From the NCBI RefSeq assembly GCF_946222815.1, contig NZ_CAMJRK010000020.1, forward strand, positions 1 to 19,573: a stretch of 19,573 nucleotides of DNA, written 5' to 3'. The stretch is from an uncultured Leuconostoc sp. (GTDB taxonomy: Bacteria > Bacillota > Bacilli > Lactobacillales > Lactobacillaceae). This document shows, one piece after another, positions 1 through 5,999 of the stretch. Each line of letters opens with the position of its first letter. The first letter of the stretch is position 1. A program made the position numbers and the translations under genes. Under the pieces are notes generated by a model. It was not told where the DNA came from. It did not search any database and saw only the letters and a list, made by a program, of their open reading frames with translations.

Positions 1-1
1 T

Positions 2-499
2 GATCACTATAATTGCATTGGTTCCTTACCAACGGAACTTCAAAAAGAATATATAGATCTGAAACAATTAGTTCGAGAAAAGTTAACTGATACATATGGC
101 CAAATTATTTTTTATGAACATGGTCGTGCAGGATATTGTAACGTACAACCTGGTGAACAACTTTGTTACCATGGTCATACGCATGCTGTACCATTGAATA
201 TTAATTTGGTTAATTCAATGGCAACCGAGGGACTTTATCCAATAAAACTCAACTCTCCTACAGACATATTTTCAAAATATTATGAATTAGGACACTACTT
301 ATATTTCGAAAATACAGAAAGTGAAGCCTATATGTTTCAAATTAATCAACCAATTCCTCGACAATACCTTCGCAAATTAACTGCTGAAGCTATTGATCGT
401 CCTGAGCTGGCTGATTGGAATAAATACCCCGAATATGATACTCTAAATGCCGCTAGAGCTAAGCTTATTCCCCTCTTTTCAGAGAAAAAAGACGTCTAG
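2..499 (+). CDS. HIT-like (histidine triad) family protein, 5' end outside window
   Basis: The reading frame is open from base 2 to the TAA-type stop at 499, giving 165 visible residues, so the gene begins left of the window. The internal TTG at 194 is not its start, because the conserved part lies upstream of it. The run CYHGHTHAVP (bases 173-202 region) carries the His-x-His-x-His pattern of the histidine triad superfamily, which binds and hydrolyses or transfers nucleotide phosphates. A preceding FYEHG and a following IPRQYLRKL resemble HIT/CwfJ-like proteins. The enzyme class (hydrolase, phosphorylase or transferase) cannot be told. It ends 23 bases before the next gene and is probably co-transcribed with it. 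Confidence 0.7.
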   Translation, partial: DHYNCIGSLPTELQKEYIDLKQLVREKLTDTYGQIIFYEHGRAGYCNVQPGEQLCYHGHTHAVPLNINLVNSMATEGLYPIKLNSPTDIFSKYYELGHYLYFENTESEAYMFQINQPIPRQYLRKLTAEAIDRPELADWNKYPEYDTLNAARAKLIPLFSEKKDV

Positions 500-522
500 C
501 CTTTGAGAAGGATAATCCCCCA

Positions 523-1425
523 ATGGAAAATAGTGCAATATATTTAATACTCTTTGCTGTTTTATCAGCATTATCTCGCGGTGTTATTACAGTGATTGAC
601 CGCTATCAGATGGGCTATCGTAAAAGTTCTGTTATGGTTGTCAATTTTTATAATAACCTGTTAAGCATGTTGTTGGTCACAGGTCTATTGGGTATTGTTG
701 TTACGCAATATGGCTTTGGATTAACAGTCACGCCATTGTTAATGTTTCGTTTATTAATTTATGCCGGACTAGTTCAGGCTGTAGCATATGGGTATAGTGC
801 TATCTTTAAAAAAGTAACAGTCATAGAATCTGTTTTGTTGAGTAAATTGACAGATTTTATTATTCCACTAGGTCTTTTTGCAACAACTTGGTATTTTAAC
901 TGGCATTCATATATTATTTCCATTGTATCAACCTTGTTAGTCATTTGGTTATTTTATTCAACGACTCAAAAATCAACCAACAACAGTCAAACATTATTTA
1001 AGTATTTTTGGTTAATTGGTCCAGTTTTAGTTATTCAAGCTGCAATATCACCATGGTTAGTAACCGACATTAAAACGACTCACGCATTAATTATTTTTAC
1101 CATTTTAACAATCTATTTACGATTTTTAATCACATCAATTGCCCTTTTACGTAGTAAAAAATATCTCGCTGGCGTTAAAAATAAAATTTCAAAACATATT
1201 GTAATGTTATACAGTATAAGAGCGATACTAACAATTGTTGCGCAATTGTCCTTCACCTTAGCAACGTCAAGCAAAAATTCAAGTATTGCTTGGGTTTTCT
1301 TGAATATGACATCATTATTTAGCGTTGTCATTTCAGGCGTTGTGTTGCGAGAAAAAATTCAATTGCGAGAGTTTTTGGTTCTGATTGCAATCGTATTCTT
1401 AGGTATACTCACTAGTTTTATGTAA
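523..1425 (+). CDS. Ten-helix type membrane transporter, DMT/EamA-like
   Basis: A 300-residue protein made almost wholly of hydrophobic segments, roughly ten of them, in two halves, as in the drug/metabolite transporter superfamily. The C-terminal half ends with a typical DMT-like pattern: a helix with SIAWVFLNMTSLFSVVISG, a short REKIQ loop and a last helix. The ATG is preceded by GAGAAGG at a workable distance. It follows the HIT-like gene with a 23-base gap, so the two probably form one transcript. Substrate is unknown; a nucleotide-derived or phosphorylated compound would fit the HIT neighbour, but that is only inference. A bidirectional terminator follows. Confidence 0.7.
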   Translation: MENSAIYLILFAVLSALSRGVITVIDRYQMGYRKSSVMVVNFYNNLLSMLLVTGLLGIVVTQYGFGLTVTPLLMFRLLIYAGLVQAVAYGYSAIFKKVTVIESVLLSKLTDFIIPLGLFATTWYFNWHSYIISIVSTLLVIWLFYSTTQKSTNNSQTLFKYFWLIGPVLVIQAAISPWLVTDIKTTHALIIFTILTIYLRFLITSIALLRSKKYLAGVKNKISKHIVMLYSIRAILTIVAQLSFTLATSSKNSSIAWVFLNMTSLFSVVISGVVLREKIQLREFLVLIAIVFLGILTSFM

Positions 1426-1446
1426 ATGATCTATTTTATTAAATTC

Positions 1447-1488
1447 AAAAAGATGGCACAACTTATCCTGAAATTGTGCCATCTTTTT
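1447..1488. terminator. Bidirectional intrinsic terminator between convergent transporter genes
   Basis: Perfect 11 bp stem (AGATGGCACAA at 1451-1461, TTGTGCCATCT at 1474-1484) with a 12-base loop. It is flanked by an A run on the left and a T run on the right, so it has a U tract in either direction and can end both converging transcripts. Confidence 0.85.
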
Positions 1489-1500
1489 GTTACCTGAAAT

Positions 1501-2445
1501 TTAATTTTTAACTGTATTTAACTTCTTATATGCAACATGCCGATTATACCTATTATTACCAATTAACGCACTGATTGTGATCAAGCATCCAATAATCTCA
1601 AAAGCTGAGACCTTGTAACCATTGATAATTGTAATAACAAACGCCACAATGGGTACTAAATTCATAAATAAAATACCGTTTATTGCACCAATCACCCGAT
1701 TACCCATATTCCAAGCAAATACTGCAATAACCCCAGCTAACGTAATCATATAGACCAACGCATTTTTAACACCGCTCACTTGTGTGATGGTTGGTACTTT
1801 TAACCACCCTGCTGTTGTCGCCACAACTAATACAACAATCACTGAACAAACACCTAAAATTGCGGTTAACGTTGAGTAACGTAAAATCGACCACTCAGGA
1901 AAATCTGCACCACCGGCAGTATATATCACCCAGCATAAAGCGCCAAGTAGGATAAATACGACTGCTAACAGCGTATTATGTCCCGATATTAAGACACTAA
2001 TATGCCCTTTAGTCACAACCATAAATACGCCAATTGCTGCGATAACCATTGAAATAAGTGATGCTACAGTTGGCTTTGCACCACGATATAACCAACCTAC
2101 TAAAACACCAAGCAATGGTTGAATAGCCATCATGACAGAAGCAATAATTGAACCAGATTGTCCCGCAAGCTGTTGTCCTAAGAACACAAGAAAACTAAAT
2201 CCTGCAAAGGCCGCAGTCCCAAACACCCAAAGTTTCATGGCGTGCCCTTCTGTTTTGAACGCTTTGGGACCTTCCACAATAACCAGAATAATTGCAAAAA
2301 TGATAGCAACACTCCCATAACGTAATAATGTAAAATAAAATGGATCCATAATTTTTAATGCTGGTGCCATGACTGGAAACATACCACCCCAAGACAACAC
2401 TGCTATTAAACACAAAATTAAGCCGTACACATATTTCTTAGACAT
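1501..2445 (-). CDS. EamA/DMT family transporter
   Basis: 314 residues with about ten transmembrane helices in two homologous halves. The first helix motif LSWGGMFPVMAPAL, the helix pair around GQQLAGQSGSIIASVMMAIQ and the closing FMNLVPIVAFV segment are typical of EamA-domain exporters of the drug/metabolite transporter superfamily, which sit in the cytoplasmic membrane and commonly export amino acids or metabolites. The start is firm: AGGAGGG lies 7 bases before the ATG. It is divergent from a LysR-type regulator across about 160 bases, the usual arrangement for an exporter controlled by its neighbour. Substrate is not determinable from sequence. Confidence 0.85.
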   Translation of the reverse strand: MSKKYVYGLILCLIAVLSWGGMFPVMAPALKIMDPFYFTLLRYGSVAIIFAIILVIVEGPKAFKTEGHAMKLWVFGTAAFAGFSFLVFLGQQLAGQSGSIIASVMMAIQPLLGVLVGWLYRGAKPTVASLISMVIAAIGVFMVVTKGHISVLISGHNTLLAVVFILLGALCWVIYTAGGADFPEWSILRYSTLTAILGVCSVIVVLVVATTAGWLKVPTITQVSGVKNALVYMITLAGVIAVFAWNMGNRVIGAINGILFMNLVPIVAFVITIINGYKVSAFEIIGCLITISALIGNNRYNRHVAYKKLNTVKN

Positions 2446-2520
2446 ATTTAAACCCTCCTAGGCTTGATTATTACGATTGCTTTCATCTCAACAACCTTGT
2501 TAAAAGTTTATCATTGTCCC

Positions 2521-2548
2521 TTGCAAAGCGGAATAAATGATTTATAAT
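2521..2548 (+). promoter_or_regulatory. Promoter of the lysR-type gene with overlapping palindrome
   Basis: TTGCAA (2521-2526), a 16-base spacer and a perfect TATAAT (2543-2548) read toward the lysR-type gene. The 13-base palindrome ATAAATGATTTAT (2533-2545) overlaps the -10 box, which would suit autorepression. Confidence 0.55.
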
Positions 2549-2553
2549 AGGGG

Positions 2554-2569
2554 CTATAACGTTATGGCA
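2554..2569. promoter_or_regulatory. Candidate LysR-type operator palindrome
   Basis: The near-palindrome around ATAACGTTAT (core 2556-2565, outer GC/GC bases also paired) lies in the divergent intergenic region just downstream of the lysR promoter. Its position suggests a binding site for the adjacent regulator; binding is not shown. Confidence 0.35.
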
Positions 2570-2604
2570 TATGATGACAGCGTTTGCTCGGGGGGAAGAA
2601 ACTT

Positions 2605-3498
2605 ATGGTAACTGATACTTCTTTTAATATAGAATTGTTATACGTTTTAGTGGCTGTCAATGATGCTCATAGTATCAATAAAAGTAGTGACACTTTAATG
2701 ATGACGCAACCAGCTATTAGTAAAAAAATTAAGCAACTCGAAACTTATTATGGCAAACAACTCTTTTTAAGAAGTGCTCAAGGTATGACTTTAACTTTAG
2801 ACGGACAAAACCTTTACTTGGAGGCCAAAAAATTAATCCAACAATTCGAAAACATGCATGACATGATGACTGACTCTCAAGTGTTCTTAGCTGATTTAAA
2901 ATTGGGTTCTTTAGATAGTATTGCTTCCAATATGTATCCTAATTTTTTTAGTCACTACTTATCTGACCTGAAAGAAGTCACTTTGACGAATAAGATTTAT
3001 GAACTCATTACACCATTTAATTCTGGTCAATTAGATGCTATTTTAATTGACCACGAGTTCCATCAAGAATTTACCGGTCAATTCGAAGAAAGGCAGTTAT
3101 TTGAAGAACCGTATTATTTAGTCTATTCACAAAACAATAAGAACCTAGCCACCCTAAATAGGCCGACACTCGATGCGACTGACCTGAATCACCTAAAATT
3201 ACTCATGTACCCAAAATATTGCCCCATTCATCAGAGAATAAGCCAAATATACCAGACGCATAATAGACCCTTGCCTGATATGGTTGAAATAGATTATAGT
3301 GAATCTACGATCGCTATGGTTGCAAATTCTGATTATGTGACAATTCTACCAAAATCAGTCGCCGTTAATAAAGTAACCCAGGACCCGACACGCTTAGCAA
3401 TGAAACAGCTGTCCGAACCCTTCACCAGAACTGTCTCCCTGTTTGCACGCGACAAGGCCACGCGTCAATTAATCCATGATATGTTAATCAAATTCTAA
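2605..3498 (+). CDS. LysR-family transcriptional regulator
   Basis: 297 residues when started at the ATG at 2605. A TTG 21 bases upstream is in frame, but GGGGGGAAG lies between the two and is the obvious ribosome binding site for the ATG, so the shorter form is chosen. The N-terminal winged helix-turn-helix (about residues 7-65) shows the LysR pattern: AVNDAHSINKSSDTLMMTQP, then AISKKIKQLE, then LFLRS and LTLDGQ. The remainder matches a ligand-binding effector domain. It is divergent from the EamA transporter, its likely target; two palindromes in the gap are candidate operators. The inducer is unknown. Confidence 0.85.
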   Translation: MVTDTSFNIELLYVLVAVNDAHSINKSSDTLMMTQPAISKKIKQLETYYGKQLFLRSAQGMTLTLDGQNLYLEAKKLIQQFENMHDMMTDSQVFLADLKLGSLDSIASNMYPNFFSHYLSDLKEVTLTNKIYELITPFNSGQLDAILIDHEFHQEFTGQFEERQLFEEPYYLVYSQNNKNLATLNRPTLDATDLNHLKLLMYPKYCPIHQRISQIYQTHNRPLPDMVEIDYSESTIAMVANSDYVTILPKSVAVNKVTQDPTRLAMKQLSEPFTRTVSLFARDKATRQLIHDMLIKF

Positions 3499-3502
3499 CG
3501 TC

Positions 3503-3529
3503 AAAGTCATCCTTTTGGATGGCTTTTTT
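3503..3529 (+). terminator. Intrinsic terminator of the lysR-type gene
   Basis: Stem GTCATCC (3506-3512) with GGATGGC (3517-3523), TTTT loop, then six T. An AAA just before the stem can extend pairing into the T run. Confidence 0.8.
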
Positions 3530-3531
3530 AC

Positions 3532-3578
3532 ATCATAAAACAAATTACTTTGACAACCACAGTAATTTGTTTTATGAT
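3532..3578 (+). promoter_or_regulatory. padR-operon promoter nested inside an 18+18 base perfect inverted repeat
   Basis: Left arm ATCATAAAACAAATTACT (3532-3549) and right arm AGTAATTTGTTTTATGAT (3561-3578) are exact reverse complements with an 11-base spacer. The spacer opens with a consensus -35 TTGACA (3550-3555), and the last six bases of the right arm are the -10 TATGAT (3573-3578), giving a 17-base spacing. Repressor bound to the arms would cover the whole RNA polymerase site. The product of the first gene, PadR, is the expected ligand. Confidence 0.8.
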
Positions 3579-3607
3579 ATAGTTAGAATCCATAGAAAGG
3601 TGACGAT

Positions 3608-3958
3608 ATGGCTATTTCAAAAGATCTTATTCGTGGGCATACTGACACGATTATATTAAATATCCTTAGCCAAGGCGATTCCTATGGCTATCAAGTTTCT
3701 AAATCCATTCGTCTGTTAAGCCAGCAACAATATGAACTGAATGAAGCCACACTATACACAGCGTTTCGGCGTTTAGAAAAAGGTGGCGCCATCGCAAGTT
3801 ACTGGGGCGACGAGACACAAGGTGCTCGGCGAAAATATTACACAATCACGACGTCTGGTCAGCAACATTTGACGACTGCTTTGCAAGAATGGGGCTTTGC
3901 TAAAGACGTTATCAGCAACTTAATTACAGGCAATCTAAACGAAGGAGCATCATTATGA
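3608..3958 (+). CDS. PadR-family transcriptional regulator
   Basis: 116 residues, a single winged helix domain of the PadR family. Visible signatures are the N-terminal helix LIRGHTDTIILNILSQG, the SYGYQVSKSI helix, the recognition region NEATLYTAFRRLEKGG (around residues 45-60) and the wing ARRKYYTITTSGQ. There is little beyond the DNA-binding domain, so it is the short PadR-s2-like form. The start has AAAGGTG before the ATG. The stop overlaps the next start by four bases (ATGA), showing translational coupling with the DUF4097 gene. It most likely represses its own operon through the large inverted repeat at the promoter. The signal is unknown; cell-envelope stress or membrane-active compounds are typical for such operons. 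Confidence 0.88.
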   Translation: MAISKDLIRGHTDTIILNILSQGDSYGYQVSKSIRLLSQQQYELNEATLYTAFRRLEKGGAIASYWGDETQGARRKYYTITTSGQQHLTTALQEWGFAKDVISNLITGNLNEGASL

Positions 3959-5298
3959 CATCAATCGAAATGGAAATACGGACACGTTTGGACGTTATTT
4001 TCTCAAAATACACGCCAAATACACAACTCACTGAGTTTAAAGAAGAACTTGTCGCCGATTTGATGGAAGCCTACCAAGATTTTGCTAAACAAGACAAATC
4101 TCACGATGAGGCACTTGATGATGCATTTGCACAATTAGGTGATATTGATATAGTTCTACGTGATTTAAGTCAGACAACCAAAACAGATGATACAAATCGT
4201 GATGACGAGCCCAAAAAAGCCCCCTTTATTGACATTTCAGACGATGGCTTTCATGTTGGTAACTTACATATTGATGGTCGTGGCATTCGTTTAGGTGATG
4301 ACATTGTGATCGATGGTAAACATGACAAAGTGCAATTTGGTGATTGGTTACATGTCGATCATGATGGCGCGCGGGTTGGCAAAAAATATTACAAGTTCGA
4401 TGATGACAGTAATATGAATCAAGCACACTTTGATGAAGACGAGAAACATACTTCTGCGCCAACTTGGGCTGCTGCTCATCATAATGCCCAACTTCCTATC
4501 AGTGGTAAACAATTCGTGTTTGATTATAGAGATGCCATTGTTAATTTTTATACCAATGATAAGACAGACCTCATAACCGTTGACGAATACTTTAATCGCG
4601 ACAATGCCCGTTATTTTGCTCATATTGAAGAAAATGATGAGTGTGTCTTAATATCACAAGGTGATCATCCTCTATTGTTTCACGTACGCACTTTAATTAA
4701 TATTGGTTTCCCAAAAAACTTTGACACTGGCTATATAACAAGCATTAACCATAGTGGCCGTGTCACTGCTAAAAATTTAACACTCGGTACGTTTGACCTA
4801 GTCATTCACTCTGGTAGCTTTAACGGACAACAAATTAAAGCTAAAAATGCCACCTGGGAGATACATTCCGGCGCAGTAAAAGCCGACGAACTCACTTTTG
4901 AAAAAGCCGAAATATTTGGTAAATCTGGTAGTATTAAGATAAAAAACGCCACAATACCGCATGCCAAAATCAGTGCGACATCTGGATCTATTCAAGTGGA
5001 TAATTTTATTGGCGGTGGGCAATTTAGCGCAAATTCTGGTCTCTTACGTTTACGTATAACTGAGTTAACTGATGATCTGAAATTGCATGCTCACTCTAGT
5101 TCACTTCGTGTTACCGCACCAGCAACACAAAATTTTAATTTTGATCTATCTTCTAGCAACGGTATTGTATCAATTGAACGTCATGACAATATTCATTTTG
5201 ATAAAAATACAACGAATTATAAACGTGGATTTTATGGTACTAATCCTCAATTTACAATTGATGCTAACGTTAATTCTGGTACAATTAAGGTGTATTAG
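3955..5298 (+). CDS. HAAS-like domain plus DUF4097 beta-repeat protein
   Basis: 447 residues with no signal peptide and no membrane segment. Residues 1-70 form an all-helical region with the EFKEELVADLMEAYQDF and DEALDDAFAQLGD pattern of the HAAS/DUF1700 type that often follows PadR genes. A charged linker and an Asp/Gly/His-rich stretch with VGNLHIDGRG-type repeats follow (about 85-150). From about residue 265 on come short beta-strand repeats around HSG or SGS turns (IHSGSFNG, IHSGAVKA, KSGSIKIK, TSGSIQVD), the DUF4097 beta-helix fold. Bacillus subtilis YvlB is a similar DUF4097 protein next to a PspC homologue. Overlaps padR by four bases. Molecular role unknown; a cytoplasmic partner of the membrane proteins downstream is inference. 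Confidence 0.8.
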   Translation: MTSIEMEIRTRLDVIFSKYTPNTQLTEFKEELVADLMEAYQDFAKQDKSHDEALDDAFAQLGDIDIVLRDLSQTTKTDDTNRDDEPKKAPFIDISDDGFHVGNLHIDGRGIRLGDDIVIDGKHDKVQFGDWLHVDHDGARVGKKYYKFDDDSNMNQAHFDEDEKHTSAPTWAAAHHNAQLPISGKQFVFDYRDAIVNFYTNDKTDLITVDEYFNRDNARYFAHIEENDECVLISQGDHPLLFHVRTLINIGFPKNFDTGYITSINHSGRVTAKNLTLGTFDLVIHSGSFNGQQIKAKNATWEIHSGAVKADELTFEKAEIFGKSGSIKIKNATIPHAKISATSGSIQVDNFIGGGQFSANSGLLRLRITELTDDLKLHAHSSSLRVTAPATQNFNFDLSSSNGIVSIERHDNIHFDKNTTNYKRGFYGTNPQFTIDANVNSGTIKVY

Positions 5299-5341
5299 AG
5301 CTAATCATTTCATAATCAATCCATAACTGAAAGGAATTCAT

Positions 5342-5536
5342 ATGTCCATGAAAGAATATTACCATCATAGCCACTCGTCACATGGTATACAAGCATACGG
5401 CGTTGGTTTCATGCTTGCTGCTGGTATTGAATTTGCAACATCGCATGACTGGTTTTCAACACTTTGGCATGCACTTCTCAGCTGGATTTCAGTTGGCTAC
5501 TACATTGCCGACACACTACAACACATCATTAAGTAA
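5342..5536 (+). CDS. Small His-rich membrane protein of the padR operon
   Basis: 64 residues with AAAGGAATTC before the ATG. The N terminus is hydrophilic and His-rich (YYHHSHSSHG). Two hydrophobic segments follow, about residues 16-33 (AYGVGFMLAAGIEFAT) and 37-58 (a Trp-rich LWHALLSWISVGYYIA), so a two-helix membrane protein is likely. I do not recognise a named family. It lies 43 bases after the DUF4097 gene and 11 bases before pspC on the same strand, with no terminator between, so it belongs to this operon. The His cluster could bind metal, but nothing else supports that. Confidence 0.65.
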   Translation: MSMKEYYHHSHSSHGIQAYGVGFMLAAGIEFATSHDWFSTLWHALLSWISVGYYIADTLQHIIK

Positions 5537-5547
5537 GGGTATTAATC

Positions 5548-5811
5548 ATGACAAAAAAGAAAGCATTTACACGTTCACGTAACAATCGCATGATTGCTGG
5601 TGTTATGGGGGGCATAGCTGATTATTTTGGTTGGCATGTAACCTGGTTACGTATTATATTCGTGCTAGTTTCATTTTTCTCCGTAGCATTTCCCGGCATT
5701 TTAGTTTATATTCTAGCTTGGATTATCATGCCTGATGCACCAAAAAAAACAAACTACTATTCAACAGATTCACGTAAAGATGTCACACCAGACAACGATA
5801 ATCGCCCTTAA
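5548..5811 (+). CDS. pspC: PspC-domain membrane protein
   Basis: 87 residues. The PspC domain spans about residues 6-62: a basic TRSRNNRMIAGVMGGIADYFG start, a WLRIIFVLVSF helix and an LVYILAWIIMPD helix, the standard pattern of phage-shock protein C homologues. The C-terminal tail is short and polar. These proteins sit in the membrane and, in Gram-positives, are linked to envelope-stress responses (YvlC in Bacillus subtilis, LiaFSR-type circuits). It closes the padR operon and is followed by a strong bidirectional hairpin. The symbol is by family, not proven orthology. Confidence 0.85.
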   Translation: MTKKKAFTRSRNNRMIAGVMGGIADYFGWHVTWLRIIFVLVSFFSVAFPGILVYILAWIIMPDAPKKTNYYSTDSRKDVTPDNDNRP

Positions 5812-5879
5812 TATTGCATAAGCAACATGCTCTGTCTTCTCGTATCATATACTATCCTAAAATATTAAGGAGGCAAGTT

Positions 5880-5930
5880 TTGTTCAGCTACCTCGCAGCC
5901 ATTTTTACTAATAAAAAAGGCCTATCATAA
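5880..5930 (+). CDS. Candidate 16-residue ORF after pspC
   Basis: TTG start 7 bases after a near-perfect Shine-Dalgarno AAGGAGG (5866-5872), encoding MFSYLAAIFTNKKGLS and ending inside the left arm of the downstream hairpin. A hydrophobic half followed by a basic half recalls small membrane peptides, but it is very short and the start is non-ATG. It may equally be the remnant of a lost gene. I assign no function. Confidence 0.2.
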   Translation: MFSYLAAIFTNKKGLS

Positions 5931-5974
5931 TAAAAACACGATGACTACAATAGTCATCGTGTTTTTATTATGAT
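5924..5974. terminator. Bidirectional terminator, 24 bp perfect hairpin
   Basis: Left arm 5924-5947 and right arm 5951-5974 are perfectly complementary with a three-base loop (CAA). The stem carries A-rich and T-rich outer ends, so a U tract forms in both directions. It separates the padR-pspC operon (plus) from gyrA (minus), which converge here. Confidence 0.88.
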
Positions 5975-5999
5975 TCAACAATTAACCTACTACTACCTA

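Noticed and set aside
194..499. Separate 101-residue protein starting at TTG 194
   Set aside because: The frame continues upstream to the window edge and the histidine triad motif lies before 194, so this is only the C-terminal part of a longer gene.
4226..4623. Minus-strand frames within the DUF4097 gene
   Set aside because: Shadows of the Asp/His-rich coding strand; no ribosome binding site or family pattern.
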